64,000 bases of DNA from Benincasa hispida (GCF_009727055.1 NC_052349.1:48918485-48982484), one strand, 5' to 3'; positions 47,558-60,066 are shown, counted from the first letter of the stretch. The notes: generated from the sequence alone by a model not told the origin. Translations and numbers: made by a program.

Positions 47558-48560
47558 TTATGGACCCTGGAAAGTAGTTTTGTACCATTGTGGACGAACT
47601 TAGGCAAAAAAGGTCGAGAATGAGTCCAAGAAGAAGAAACTTTGTATTTCTACAAGTGGAAGTTTGCTATGATTAAAAATTTGGACGAAGTTTGGTTCAA
47701 AAGGTACTTATGAATCCTGGAAAGTAGTTTTGTACCATTGTGGACGAACGTAGGAACGAAAGGTCGAGAAAGAGTCCGAAAAGTATGAACTTTTGATTTC
47801 TACAAGTGGAAGTCTTTTATGAATAAAAATTTGGACGAAGTTTGGTTCAAAACGTACTTATGAACTCTGGAAAGTAGTTTTGTACCGTTGTGGACGAACT
47901 TAAGCACATAAGGTTGAGAAAGAGTCTGAAAAGAACGAACTTTGGATTTCTACAAGTGGACGTCTGCTATGACTAAAAATTTGGTCGAGGTTTGTTTCAA
48001 AAGGTACTTATGAACTCTGGAAAGTAGTTTTGTACCATCATGGACGAACTTAGACACAAAAGGTCGAGAAGGAGTCCGAAAAGAACGGACTTTGGATTTT
48101 TACAAGTGGAAGTCTGATATGACTAAAAATTTGGACGATGTTTGGTTCAAAAGGTACTTATGAACCATGGAATGTAGTTTTGTACCATCGTGGACGAACT
48201 TGCGCACAAATGGTCGAGAAAGAGTCCAAAAGAATGAACTTTGGATTTCCACAAGTGGAAGTCTGCTATGACTAAAAATTTGGACGAAGTTTGGTTCAAA
48301 AGGTACTTATGAACACTGAAAAGTAGTTTTGTACCATTGTGGACAAAATTAGGCACAAAGGTCAAGAAAGAGTCCGTAAAGGACGAACTTTGGATTTCTA
48401 CAAGTGGAAGTCTGCTATAGCTAAAAATTTGGACGAAGTTTGGTTCAAAAGGTACTTATGAATCCTGGAAAGACAATTTTGTACCTACGTGGACGAACTT
48501 TGGCACCTAGGTAAAGAAAGAGACTAGAAAGGATGAACGTTGGCACAAAATGTCATGAAA

Positions 48561-48561
48561 N
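48561..48561. other. Single-N join with 92-bp exact duplicate
   Basis: 48469-48560 (GGAAAGACAATTTTGTACC ... GTCATGAAA) is repeated directly after the N at 48562-48653. An unmerged contig overlap is the simplest reading. Confidence 0.9.
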
Positions 48562-51013
48562 GGAAAGACAATTTTGTACCTACGTGGACGAACTTTGGCA
48601 CCTAGGTAAAGAAAGAGACTAGAAAGGATGAACGTTGGCACAAAATGTCATGAAAGAGTCTGAGAAGGACGAACTTTGGGTTTCTACTTGTCGAAATGTG
48701 CTCCAAGTCCAGAGTTGGAAGAAGTTTAGTTCAAAAGACACTAATGAACCCTGGAAAGTAGTTTTGTACCAATGTGGACGAACTTAGGCACAAAAGGTCG
48801 ACAAAAAAACCGAAAAGGGTGAACTTTGGATTTCTACAAGTGGAAGTCTGCTATGACTAAAAATTTGGATGAAGTTTGGTTCAAAAGGTAATTATGAACC
48901 CTGGAAAGTGGTTTTGTACCATTGTGGACGAACTTAGGCACAAAAGGTCGAGAAAGAGTCCGAAAGGGACGAACTTTGGATTTCTTCAAGTGGAAATCTG
49001 CTATGAACTAAAAATTTGGACGAAGTTTGGTTCAAAATAAACTTATGAACTTTGGAAAGACAATTTTGTACCTACGTGGACGAACTTTGGCACAAATGGT
49101 AAAGAAAGAGACTAGAAAGGATGAACGTTGGCCCAAAATGTCAAGAAAGAGTCTGAAAATGACGAACTTTGGGTCTCTACTGGTCGGAATGTGCTCCAAG
49201 CCCATATTGGGAAGAAGTTTGGTTCAAAAGACTAGTATGAACCCTGGAAAGTAGTTTTGTACCAGTGCGGACGAACTTAGGCACAAAAGGTCGAGAAACA
49301 GTCCGAAAAGGACAAACTTTGGATTTCTACAAATGGAAGTCTGCTATGACTAAAAATTATGACGAAGTTTGGTTCAAAAGGTACTTATGAACATTGGAAA
49401 GTAGTTTTGTACCATTGTCGACAAACTTAGTCACAAAATGTGAAGAATGACTTTGAAAAGGACGAACTTTGGGTTTCTACTTCTTGAAATGTCCTTCAAG
49501 TCCAAATTTTGAAGAAGTTTTGTTCAAAAGATACTTATGAACTCTTGAGACGGATTTTTGTACCTCTGTGGACGAACTTTGACACAAAAGATCGAGAAAG
49601 AGTCCGGAAAGAACGAACTTTGGGTCTCTACGTGTTAAAATTTTCTCTCTGTCCAAATTTGGTTGAAGTTTGGTTTAAAGGTTACTTATGAACTCTGGTT
49701 TCTACATTTCGAAATGTGCTCCAAGTAAAAATTTGGACAAAGTTTTGTTCAAAAGGTACTTATGAACCCTAGAAAGAAATTTTGTACCTATATTGACGAA
49801 CTTTGGCACAAAGGGTAAAGAAAGTGACTGTACAGGACGAACATTGGCTTTCTACTTGTCGAAACGTGCTCCAAGTCCAGATTTGGAAGAAGTTTGGTTC
49901 AAAAAACACTTATGAACTGGTAAGTAGTTTTGTACCAATGTGGACGAACATAGGCACAAAAGTTCGAGAAAGAGTCCGAAAAGGACGAACTTTGGATTTC
50001 TACAAGTGGAAGTCTGCTATGACTAAAAATTTGTACAAAGTTTGGTTCAAAAGGTACTTATGAAACCTGGAAAGACAATTTTGTACCTATGTTAACGAAC
50101 TTTGGCATAAAGAGTAAAGAAAGAGTCTAGAAAGGACGAACTTTGGGTTTCTACTTGTCGAAATGTGCTCCAAGTCTAGATTTTGAAGAAGGTTGGTTGA
50201 AAAGACACTTATGAACCCTGGAAAGTAGTTTTGTACCAGTGTGGACGAACTTTGGCACAAAAGGTCGACAAAGAGTACGAAAAGGACGAACTTTGGATTT
50301 CTACAAGTGGAATTCTTCTATGACTAAAAATTTGGATGAAGTTTTGTTCAAAGGGTACTTATGAACCCTGGAAAGTAGTTTTCTACCATTGTGGACGAAC
50401 TTAGGCACAAAAGATCGAGAAAGAGTCCGAAAATGACGAATTATGGATTTCTACAAGTGGAATTCTGCTATGACTAAAAATTTGGACGAAGTTTAGTTCA
50501 AAAGGTACTTATGAACCCTTGAAATTAGTTTTGTACCATTGTGGACGAACTTAGGCATAAAAGGTCGAGAATGAGTCCAAAAAGGACGAACTTTGGATTT
50601 CTACAAGTGGAATTCTTTTATGACTAAATATTTGGACGAAGTTACATTCAAAAGGTACTTATGAACCATGGAAAGTAATTTTGTACCATTGTGGACAAAC
50701 TTAGGCACAAAAGGTCGAGAAAGAGTTCGAAAAGGACGAACTTTGGATATCTACGAGTGGAAGTCTGCTATGACTAAAAATTTGGATGAAGTTTGGTTTA
50801 GAAGGTACTTATGAACCTTGGAAAGTAGTTTGTACCATTGCGGACGAACATAGGCACAAAAGGTCGAGAAAGAGTCCGAAAAGGACGAAGTTTTGATTTC
50901 TACAAGTGGAATTCTGCTATGACTAAAAATTTGGACGAAGTTTAGTTCAAAAGGTACTTATGAACCATGGAAAGTAGTTTTGTACCATTGTGGACGAACT
51001 TAGGCACAAAAGG

Positions 51014-51165
51014 ATATGAATTCAACCATTGAACTATTGCATGTACCTCAAGGACGAATTACAAGAAGCAAGGCAAAGAAGATTCAAGAGGCATTCACAC
51101 TACATCTTCAAAAACTAGCAAATTCACAAGAACCGACAAATAATTTTGAGACCAAATTTTTATAG
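51014..51165 (+). pseudogene. Gypsy pol C-terminal tail
   Basis: In frame from about 51013 it encodes MNSTIELLHVPQGRITRSKA, then KKIQEAFTLHLQKLAN, and stops at TAG (51163-51165). The GRITRSKAKKIQ segment is the usual end of plant gypsy polyproteins, after the integrase. Everything upstream (protease to integrase) is absent here. Confidence 0.8.
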
Positions 51166-51815
51166 CATGTTAGTTCAATGAGTCAAGAAGAGAAGGGCAT
51201 GAAGATGGCATGGGAAAAGTCCTATAATTTGGAAGATGACATGGTGGTCAAAAAAGTATGCAAATTTTGTGAAGAAAATGTTGTCAAGTGTGCACTGCAT
51301 GGGGAAATATGATGTCAATCCAGTCAAACGTGCATATCTACTTTGTCACCTTCTAGAGGAGATATTTAAGGCATTTTGAAGACTTTCTACATTCCTAGTT
51401 TTGCATTTGGACTTATAATTTAGTATGCAATTAAGTTTCAAGATTCTAGGTGTATTTTCTACAAATTGCAATTAATTGTATTTGAATGACTTTTGAGTTT
51501 CATCCACGACCATTGGCCTATAAAATGGCCTTCTAATGTTCTTCAAAACTCAGATTATCTAGTAAAAAGCTTGTGCTTATTCAACCCTTTGGTGTTGTTT
51601 ATTTATTTCTTTCAAATCTTGCTTTAGATTTGATATTTAAATCAATTCATTGGATTAGTCTTGATCAAACTAATTCTGGAGTGAGTTGTCTTAGGATCTA
51701 AGAGTGACCATCATAGATTCTAAGTTCGATCCAAGTAGCTTTCTTTGTGAGTGTTTGCAAGGATCCTAGAAGGACCTCTAGCTTTGCATCCAACAATCAT
51801 CACGGGCGCTTATCA
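51166..51815 (+). mobile_element. Gypsy LTR (edges approximate)
   Basis: Lies between the pol stop codon and the primer site. A TG at 51168 and a CA at 51814-51815 are possible termini. It contains a TATA-like CCTATAAAATGG at 51513-51524. There is only one LTR, so its borders cannot be checked by comparison. Confidence 0.6.
51513..51524 (+). promoter_or_regulatory. TATA box in gypsy LTR
   Basis: CCTATAAAATGG about 300 bp before the LTR end, on the same strand as gag. Confidence 0.5.
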
Positions 51816-51817
51816 TT

Positions 51818-51830
51818 TGATATCAAAGCA
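51818..51830 (+). promoter_or_regulatory. Primer binding site, initiator tRNA-Met type (diverged)
   Basis: TGATATCAAAGCA resembles the TGGTATCAGAGC site used by many plant retrotransposons, with two or three mismatches. It sits directly after the putative LTR end and 550 bp before gag. Confidence 0.6.
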
Positions 51831-51983
51831 TTTGTTCATCGTTCTTGGCCAACTTTAGAAGTGTTATCTTTATTTTGTTTCAATTTATTTTATTTTACTT
51901 TTTTTTCTCCATAGCAATTGCTTACATCTTGTAACAAGAATTACTACAACTTGTCTTCAAAACTTCTTCAAATCAGCTTGAAT

Positions 51984-52138
51984 CTTAAAGGAAAAAAAAA
52001 AGTCAGCAAAAAAAAAAAAAGAAAAGAAAAAAAACATTAGAAAAAAAAAAGAAAAAAACAGTAGCAATAAAAAAAAGAAAAAAAGAAATCAAAGATCCAA
52101 AGCACATGAAAGTTTCTTGTCATTCATTTGAGAAAAAA
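51984..52138. repeat. A-rich low-complexity tract in the gypsy leader
   Basis: Successive A runs broken by single G, C or T bases in the untranslated leader between primer site and gag. Confidence 0.85.
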
Positions 52139-52376
52139 AAATCCAGATTTGTTTTATTTTTATTCTAAGTTTAGTTACTCTAGTCTTAGTTTGTGAGAGT
52201 TGATAATTTTGAATTGGTTTTTTTATCAAACTTTTAGTGAGATTGCACCAAAAATATAAGCCAACCCTTACATCTTTGACCTAGTACCAAAAGCCTACCC
52301 TTGAGTGATAAACACGAGTGTTCTTGAGTGAAATTGGTAAGAAGTGCGGTGAGGTCCTTTTATTACTAACTTTAAA

Positions 52377-53395
52377 ATGTCACAGGGTGAAGGAGTACAA
52401 GATACTAATATTGCTATTCTTCAAGCCATTCAAGGCATGATAAGGAAAGATAGGCAAGAAATAAGGGCACAACAACAAAGAATCTTACAAGAAGATGCCT
52501 GTAATTAACTTAGTTGAACAAAAGACAAATTGGAGGAAGAGGAAACATGAGAGGAAGAGGAAGAAATAATATGCACCCTAGACAAGTAGAAAGAATCCAT
52601 GAAGCTAGATGGTGGAGTCAAGCTCAAAATTCCACCATTTTATGGAACGTCGGATGCGGAGGCATGCTTGGAATGGGAAAGGTAGATAGAACATGTGTTT
52701 GATTGCAACACATTCAATAAGAATAAGAAGATGAGACTTGTCATTGCCGAGTTCACTAATCATGCGGGAAATTGGTATCAACATCTCAAATCCGAGAGAA
52801 GGAGGAAAGAGGAGGATCCCATTGAAACTTGGGAAGAACTTAAAGAAGCCATGAGAAAGAGGTATGTTCCAAAACATTATGAAAGAGATTTGAGAACTAA
52901 ATTGCAAGTTTTGAGGCAGGGAACAAAAAGTGTAGTTGAATATTATCAAAGAGATGGAAACTTTGATTGAAAGAGTAAATATTCAAGAAGAAGAAGAAGA
53001 CACCATGTCTAGGTTCCTTGGAGATTTAAATCGAGAAATTGCTCATATCGTTGATAGATATCCTCAACTATACTTGGAAGATATGTATCATTATGCAATC
53101 AAAATTGAAGAACAATTAAGAAAGAAAAGGAACATTCCAAGAGGTATAATTTCTAAAACTAATACCTTTTCAAAATTCTAATGTTAGGAACAAGGATGGT
53201 TTTGTGAATAGGGTGAAGCAAAAGGGAAGTTGTGGGCTCCTAAAAGAGTGGAAGCCGGTAGCACCTATACTAAAAATAATGAAGCTTCAAAGGAGGAAAG
53301 AGAGAATCTAAGTTCCATTCAATGTTGGAAGTGCAAAGGATTTAGGCACATGAGCAAAGATTGTGTCATAAAAAAGTCATGGTCATAAGAAATGG
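52377..53395 (+). pseudogene. Ty3/gypsy gag
   Basis: Starts at the ATG at 52377 (MSQGEGVQDTNIAILQAIQG). An early stop and frameshifts break it near 52503-52700. The capsid core is then readable: KMRLVIAEFTNHAGNWYQHL, ETWEELKEAMRKRYVPKHYE, LRQGTKSVVEYYQ, a shift at about 52950, and EEDTMSRFLGDLNREIA. A CCHC zinc knuckle CWKCKGFRHMSKDC lies at 53323-53364. Gag would form the particle shell and bind RNA. It is clearly inactive because of at least three disruptions. Confidence 0.85.
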
Positions 53396-53677
53396 AATTA
53401 TTGATTCAGAATATGAATGTGATGAACAAGGTAGCAGCCTTGAGGAAGAATCCGAAGCCTTTGATGATGAGTACATTGAAGAAGGTAACTCCATATCCTT
53501 AGTTGCAAGAAGAGTACTTAATGTGCAAATCAAGGAGGAGCAAATTGAAGATCCAAGGAAGAATTTATTTCACACAAGGTGCTTGATTGAAGGAACCCCA
53601 TGTAGCTTGGTAATTGATAGTGGAAGTTGCACAAATGTAGTAAGTAGTTTTCTTGTAAAAAGACTCCAGCTCACTAC
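53396..53677 (+). pseudogene. Ty3/gypsy protease N-terminus, truncated into satellite
   Basis: The frame open from 53361 carries SLVARRVLN and the retropepsin motif CSLVIDSGSCTNVVSS (Asp-Ser-Gly), typical of plant gypsy proteases. After KRLQLTT the element is cut at 53677, and the same frame continues into satellite sequence to 53777 (RERVRKRRTLDFYKWKSA). The protease flap and remaining pol are missing. Confidence 0.85.
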
Positions 53678-56600
53678 TCGAGAAAGAGTTCGAAAAAGAC
53701 GAACTTTGGATTTCTACAAGTGGAAGTCTGCTATTACTAAAAATTTGGACGAAGTTTGGTTCAAAAGGTACTTATGAACCCTGGGAAGTAATTTGTACCA
53801 TTGTGGACAAACTTAGGCACAAAAGGTCGAGAAAGAGTCTGAAAAGCGAACTTTGAATTTCTAGAAGTGGAAGTCTGCTATGACTAAAAATTTAGACGAA
53901 GTTTGGTTCAAAAGGTATTTATGAACCCTAGAGAGTAGTTTTGTACCATTGTGAACGAACTTAGGCACAAAAGGTCAAGAAAAAGTCCGAAAAGAACAAA
54001 CTTTGGAATTCTACAAGTGGAATTCTGCTATGACTAAAAATTTGGACGAAGTTTAGTTCAAAAGGTACTTATAAACCCTGGAAAGTAGTTTTGTATCATT
54101 GTTGACGAACTTAGGCACAAAAGGTGGAGAAAGAGTCTTAAAAGGATGATCTTTGGATTTCTACAAGTGGAAGTCTGCTATGACTAAAAATTTGGACGAA
54201 GTTTGGTTCAAAAGGTACTTATGAACCTTTGAAAGACAATTTTGTACCTATGTGGACGAACTTTGGCACAAAGGGTAAAGAAAGAGACTAGAGGACGAAC
54301 GTTGGCACAAAATGTCAAGAAAGTGTCTGAAAAGGACGAACTTTGGGTTTCTACATGTCGAAATGTGCTTCAAGTCCAAATTTGGAAGAAGTTTGGTTCA
54401 AAAGATACTTATGAACTCTGGAGAGGGGTTTTTGTACCTCTGTGGATGAACTTTGACATAAAAGGTCGAGAAAGAGTCCGGAAAGGACGAACTTTGGGTT
54501 TCTACATGTCAAAATGTGCTCTCAATCCAAATTTGGTCGAACTTTTTTTTAAAAGATACTTATGAACTCTGGACAGAAGTTTAATACCTATATTGATGAA
54601 CTTGGGACCAAAACGTCAAGAAAGAGTCCAAAAATGACGAACTTCAGGTTTCTACTTTTCCAAATGTGCTCCAAGTCAAAATTTGGACAAAGTTTTGTTC
54701 AAAAAGTACTTATGACCTAGAAAGGAATTTTGTACCTATGTGGACGAACTTTGGCACAAAGAGTACAGAAAGTGATTGAAAAGGACGAACTTTGGGTTTC
54801 TACTTGTCGAAATGTGCTCCTAGTCCAGATTTGGAAGAAGTTTGGTTCAAAAGACACTTATGAACCTTGAAAAGTAGTTTTGTACCAGTATGGACGAACT
54901 TAGGCATAATAGGTCGAGAAAGAGTCCGAAAAAGACGAACTTTGGATTTCCACAAGTGGAAGTCTGCTATGCCTAAAAATTTAGACAAAGTTTGGTTCAA
55001 AAGGTACTTATGATTGCTTGAAAGTAGTTTTGTACCATTGTGGATGAACTTAGGCACAAAAGGTTGAGAAAGAGTCTGAAAAGGACGAACTTTGGATTTC
55101 TACAAGTAGTAGTCTTCTATGACTAAAAATTTGGACGAAGATTGGTTCAAAAGGTAATTATGAACCATGGAAAGTAGTTTTGTACCATTGTGGATGAACT
55201 TAGGCACAAAAAGTCGAGAAAGAGTCCGGAAGAGATGAACTTTGGATTTCTACAAGTGGAAGTCCGCTATGACTAAAAATTTGAACGAAGTTTGGTTCAA
55301 AAGGTACTTATAACCCTGGAAGGTAGTTTTGTACCATTGTGGACGAACTTAGATACAAAAGGTCGAGAAAGAGTCCGAAAAGGATGCATTTTGGACTTCT
55401 ACAAGTGGAATTCTACTATGACTGAGAATTTGGACGAAGTTGGTTCAAAAGGTTGAACCCTGGAAAGTAGTTTTGTACCATTGTGGACGAACTTAGGCAC
55501 AAAGGTTGATAAAGAGTCTGAAAAGGATGAACTTTGGATTTCTACAAGTGGAAGTCTGCTATGATTAAAAGTTTGGACGAAGTTTGGTTGACAAGTTACT
55601 TATGAACCCTGGAAATTCAATTATTACATACGTGGACGAACTTTGGTACATGGGTAAAGAAAGAGACTAGAAAGGATGAACGTTGGCACAAAATGTCAAG
55701 AAAGAGTCTGAAAAGTACGAAATTTGGGTTTCTACTTGTCGACATGTACTTCAATTCCAAATTTGGAAGAAGTTTGGTTCAAAAGATACTTATGAACTCT
55801 GGAGAGGGGTTTTTGTACCTTTGTGGACGAACTTTGACATAAAAGGTCGAGAAAGAGTCTAGAAAGGACAAACTTTGGGTTTCTACGTGTCAAAATGAGC
55901 TCTCAGTCCAAATTTGGTCGAAGTTTGGTTTAAAGGTTACTTATGAACTCTGGACAGAAGTTTAATACCTATATTGATGAACTTGGGACCAAAACGTCAA
56001 GAAAGAGTCCAAAAATGAAAAACTTCAGGTTTCTACTTTTCGAAATGTGCTCCAAGTCAAAATTTGGATAAGGTTTTGTTCAAAAGGTACTATGAACCCT
56101 AAAATGGAATTTTGTACCTATGTTGATGAACTTTGGCAGAAAGGGTAAAAAAAGTGACTGAAAAGGACGAACTTTGGGTTTCTATTTATCGAAATGTGCT
56201 CCAAGTCCAGATTTGGAAGAAGTTTGGTTCAAAAGACACTTATGAACCCTGGAAAGTAGTTTTGTACCAGTGTGGACGTTCTTAGGTACAAAAGGTTGAG
56301 AAAGAGTCCAAGAAGGACGAACTTTGGATTTCCACAAGTGGAAATCTGCTATGACTAAAAATTTGGATGAAGTTTGGTTCAAAAGATACTTATGAACCCT
56401 AAAAGACAATTTTGTACCTACGTGGACGAACTTTGGCGCAAAGAGTAAAGAAAGAGATTTGAAAGTATGAACGTCGGAACAAAATTCAAGTTAGTGTCTG
56501 AAAAGGACGAACTTTGGGTAAACTTGTCGAAATGTGCTTCAAGTCCAAATTTGGAAGAAGTTTGGTTCAAAAGATACTTATGAACTCTAGAGTGGGGTTT

Positions 56601-59600
56601 TTGTACCTCTGTGAACGAACTTTGACATAAAAGGTCGAGAAAGAGTTCGGAAAGGACGAACTTTGGATTGCTACAAGTGGAAGTCTACTATGATTGAAAA
56701 TTTGGACGAAGTTTGGTTCAAAAGGTACTTATGAACCCTGGAAAGTAGTTTTGTACCATTGTTGTAGACAACTTAGGCACAAAAGGTCAAGAAAGAGTCT
56801 GAAAAGAATAAATTTGGATTCCTACAAGTGGAATTCTGCTATGACTAAAAAATTGGACGAAGTTTGGTACAAAAGGTACTTATAAGCCTGGAAAGTAGTT
56901 TTTGTACCATTGTGGACGAACTTAGGCACAAAAAGTCGAGAAAAGAGTCCGAAAAGGATGAAAGTTGGATTTCTACAAGTGGAAGTCTGCTATGACTAAA
57001 AATTTGGACGAAGTTTGGTTCAAAAGATAATAATGAACCCTGGAAAACACAATTTTATGCCTACGTGGACGAACTTTGGCACAAAGGGTAAAGAAAGAGA
57101 CTAGAAAGGATGAACGTTGGCACAAAATGTCAAGAAAGAGTCTGAAATGGACAAACTTTGGGTTTTCCACTTGTCGAAATGTGCTCCAAGTCCAGAGTTA
57201 AGAAGAAGTTTCGTTCAAAAGACACTAATGAACCTTGAAAAGTAGTTTTGTACCAGTGTGCACGAACTTAGGCACAAAAGGTCGACAAAGAGTTCGAAAA
57301 GGACGAGCTTTGGATTTCTAAGTGGAAGTCTACTATGACTAAAAATTTGGACGAAGTTTGGTTCAAAAGGTACTTATGAACCCTGAAAAGTGGTTTTGTA
57401 CCATTGTGGACGAACTTAGGCACAAAAGGTCGAGAAAGAGTTCGAAAAGGATGAACTTTGGATTTCTACAAGTGGAAGTCTGCTATGACTAAAAATTTGG
57501 AAGAAGTTTGGTTCAAAAGATACTTATGAACTCTGCAGAAGGGTTTTTGTACCTTTGTCAACTTTGACACAAAAGGTTGAGAAAGAGTACGAACTTTGGG
57601 TTTCTACGCGTCAAAATGTGCTCTCAGTCCAAATTTGGTCGAAGTTTGGTTTAAAAGTTACTTATGAACTCTGGACAGAAGTTTAATACGTATATTGATG
57701 AACTTGGGACCAAAACGTCAAGAAAGAATCCATAAATGACAAACTTCAGGTTTTTACTTTTTGAAATGTGCTCAAAGTCAAAATTTGGACAAAGTTTTGT
57801 TCAAAAGATACTTATGAACCCTAGAAAGGAATTTTTTACCTATGTTGACGAACTTTGGCAGAAAGGGTAAAGAAAGTGACTGAAAAGGATGAACTTTGGG
57901 TTTCTACTTGTCGAAATGTACTCCAAGTCTATATTTGGAAGAAGTTTGGTTTAAAAGACACTTATGAACCCAAGAAAGTAGTTTTGTACCAGTGCGGACG
58001 AACTTAGGCACAAAAGGTCGAGAAACAGTCCGAAAAGGACGGACTTTGAATTTCTACAAGTGGAAGTCTACTATGACTAAAAATTTCGACGAAGTTTGGT
58101 TCAAAAGATACTTATGAACCCTGGAAAGACAATTTTGCACCTATGTGGACGAACTTTGGCACAAAGGGTAAAGAAAGAGACTAGAAAGAATGAACGTTGG
58201 CACCAAATGTCAAGAAAGAGTCTGAAAAGGACGAACTTTGGGTTTCTACTTGTCGAAATGTGCTTCAAGCCTAAATTTGGAAGAAGTTTGGTTCAAAAGA
58301 TACTTATAAATTCTGGAGAAGGGTTTTTGTCCCTTTGTTGACGAACTTTGACACAAAAGGTCGAGAAAGAGTCTGGAAAGGACGAACTTTGAGCTTCTAC
58401 GTGTCAAAATTTTCTCTCAGTTTAAATTTGGTCGAAGTTTGGTTTAGAAGTTACTTATGAACTCTAGACAGAAATTTAATACCTATATTGATGAACTTGG
58501 GACCAAAACGTCAAAAAAGAGTCTAAAATGACGAATTTAAGCTTTCTACTTTTCGAAATGTGCTCCAAGTCAAAATTTGGACAAAGTTTCGTTCAAAAGG
58601 TACTTATCAACCCTATAAAGGAATTTTGTACCTATGTGGACGAACTTTGGCACAAAGGGTAAAGAAAGTGACAGAAAAGGACGAACTTTGGGTTTCTACT
58701 TGTTGAAATGTGCTCCATGTCAGGATTTGGAAGAACTTTTGTTCGAAAGACACTTATGAACGCTGGAAAATAGTTTTGTACCAGTGTGGACGAACTTAGG
58801 CACACAAGGTCAAGAAAGAGTCGAAAAGGACGAACTTTGGATTTCTAGAAGTGGAAGTCTGCTGTGACTAAAAATTTAGACGAAGTTTTGTTCAAAATGT
58901 ACTTATGAACCCTGAAAAGTAGTTTTATACCATTGTGGACAAACATAGGCACAAAAGGTCGAGAAAGAGTCCGGAAAGGACGAACTTTGGATTTCTACGA
59001 GTGAAATTCTGCTATGACTAAAAATTTGGACGAAGTTTAGTTCAAAAGGTACTTATGAACCCTAGAAAGACAATTTTGTACCTACGTGGATGAACTTTGG
59101 CACAAAGGGTAAAGAAAGAGACTAAAAAGAATGAACGTTGGCACAAAATGTCAAAGTGTCTGAAAAATACGAAATTTGGGTTTCTACTGGTCGAAATGTG
59201 CTTCAAGTCCAAATTTGGAAGAAGTTTGGTTCAAAAGATACTTTTGAACTCTGGAGAGGGGTATTTGTACCTTTGCAGACGAACTTTGACACAAAAGGTC
59301 GAGAAAGAGTCCGAAAAGGATGAACTTTGGGTTTCTACGTGTCAAAATGTGCCCTCAATCCAAATTTGGTCGAAGTTTGGTTTAAAAGTTACTTATGAAC
59401 TCTGGACAGAAGTTTAATACCTATATTGATGAACTTGGGACTAAAATGTCAAGAAAGAGTCCAAAAATGACGAACTTCATGTTTCTACTTTTCGAAATGT
59501 TCTCCAAGTCAAAATTTGGACATAGTTTTGTTCAAAAGATACTTATGTACCCTAGAAAGGAATTTTGTACCTTTGTGGACGAACTTTGGCACAAAGTATA

Positions 59601-60066
59601 AAGAAAGTGACTGAAAATAACGAACTTTGGGTTTCTACTTGTCGCAATGTGCTCCAAGTCCAGATTTGGAAGAAGTTTGGTTCAAAAGACACTTGTGAAC
59701 CCTGGAAAGTAGTTTTGTATCAATNCTTCAAGTCCAAATTTGGAAGAAGTTTGGTTCAAAAGATACTTTTGAACTCTGGAGAGGGGTATTTGTACCTTTG
59801 CAGACGAACTTTGACACAAAGGGTAAAGAAAGAGACTGAAAAGAACGAACTTTGGGTTTAAACTTGTCGAAAAGTGCTCCAAGTCCAGATTTGGAAGAAG
59901 TTTGGTTCAAAAGACACTTGTGAACCCTGGAAAGTAGTTTTGTATCAATGCAGACGAACTTAGGCACACAAGGTCGAGAAAGAGTCCGAAAAGGACGAAC
60001 TTTGGATTTCTACAAGTGGAAGTTTGCCATGACTAAAAATTTGGACGAAGTTTGGTTGAAAAGGTA
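53678..60066 (+). repeat. 150-bp satellite array, plus orientation, block 6 (mixed monomer types)
   Basis: Basic monomers alternate with diverged variants marked by TTTCTACTTGTCGAAATGTG, CAATTTTGTACCTACG, GAACTCTGGAGAGGGGTTTT and CTATATTGATGAACTTGGGA. The variants come in a preferred order starting near 54233, 55610, 57045, 58127 and 59065, separated by 1-8 basic monomers. The ACGTCAAGAAAGAGTCCA word recurs at about 54610, 55990, 57715, 58505 and 59440. Confidence 0.93.
59725..59725. other. Single-N join inside satellite
   Basis: The sequence after the N (CTTCAAGTCCAAATTTGGAA ... TTTGCAGACGAACTTTGAC) repeats 59202-59290. The sequence before it (GTCCAGATTTGGAAGAAG ... TTGTATCAAT) appears again at 59882-59948. 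A contig join through a repeat is likely. Confidence 0.85.

Larger units (their letters stand above)
42289..51013 (+). repeat. 150-bp satellite array, plus orientation, block 5
   Basis: About 58 monomers in plus orientation. Up to about 48.4 kb they are the basic 150-bp type. From about 48.47 kb variant monomers appear with CAATTTTGTACCTACG and a 41-bp internal duplication. It ends at GGCACAAAAGG (51013), where a gypsy fragment is inserted. Confidence 0.95.
51014..53677 (+). mobile_element. Ty3/gypsy fragment inserted in the satellite (pol tail - LTR - gag - protease)
   Basis: The only non-satellite sequence between 24.5 and 64 kb. Its parts lie in the order pol C-terminus, LTR, primer site, gag, protease, i.e. 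a permuted slice spanning one LTR. The satellite stops at GGCACAAAAGG on the left and resumes TCGAGAAAGAG on the right, so monomer phase is kept to the base and no target duplication is visible. The components are listed separately. Confidence 0.88.
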
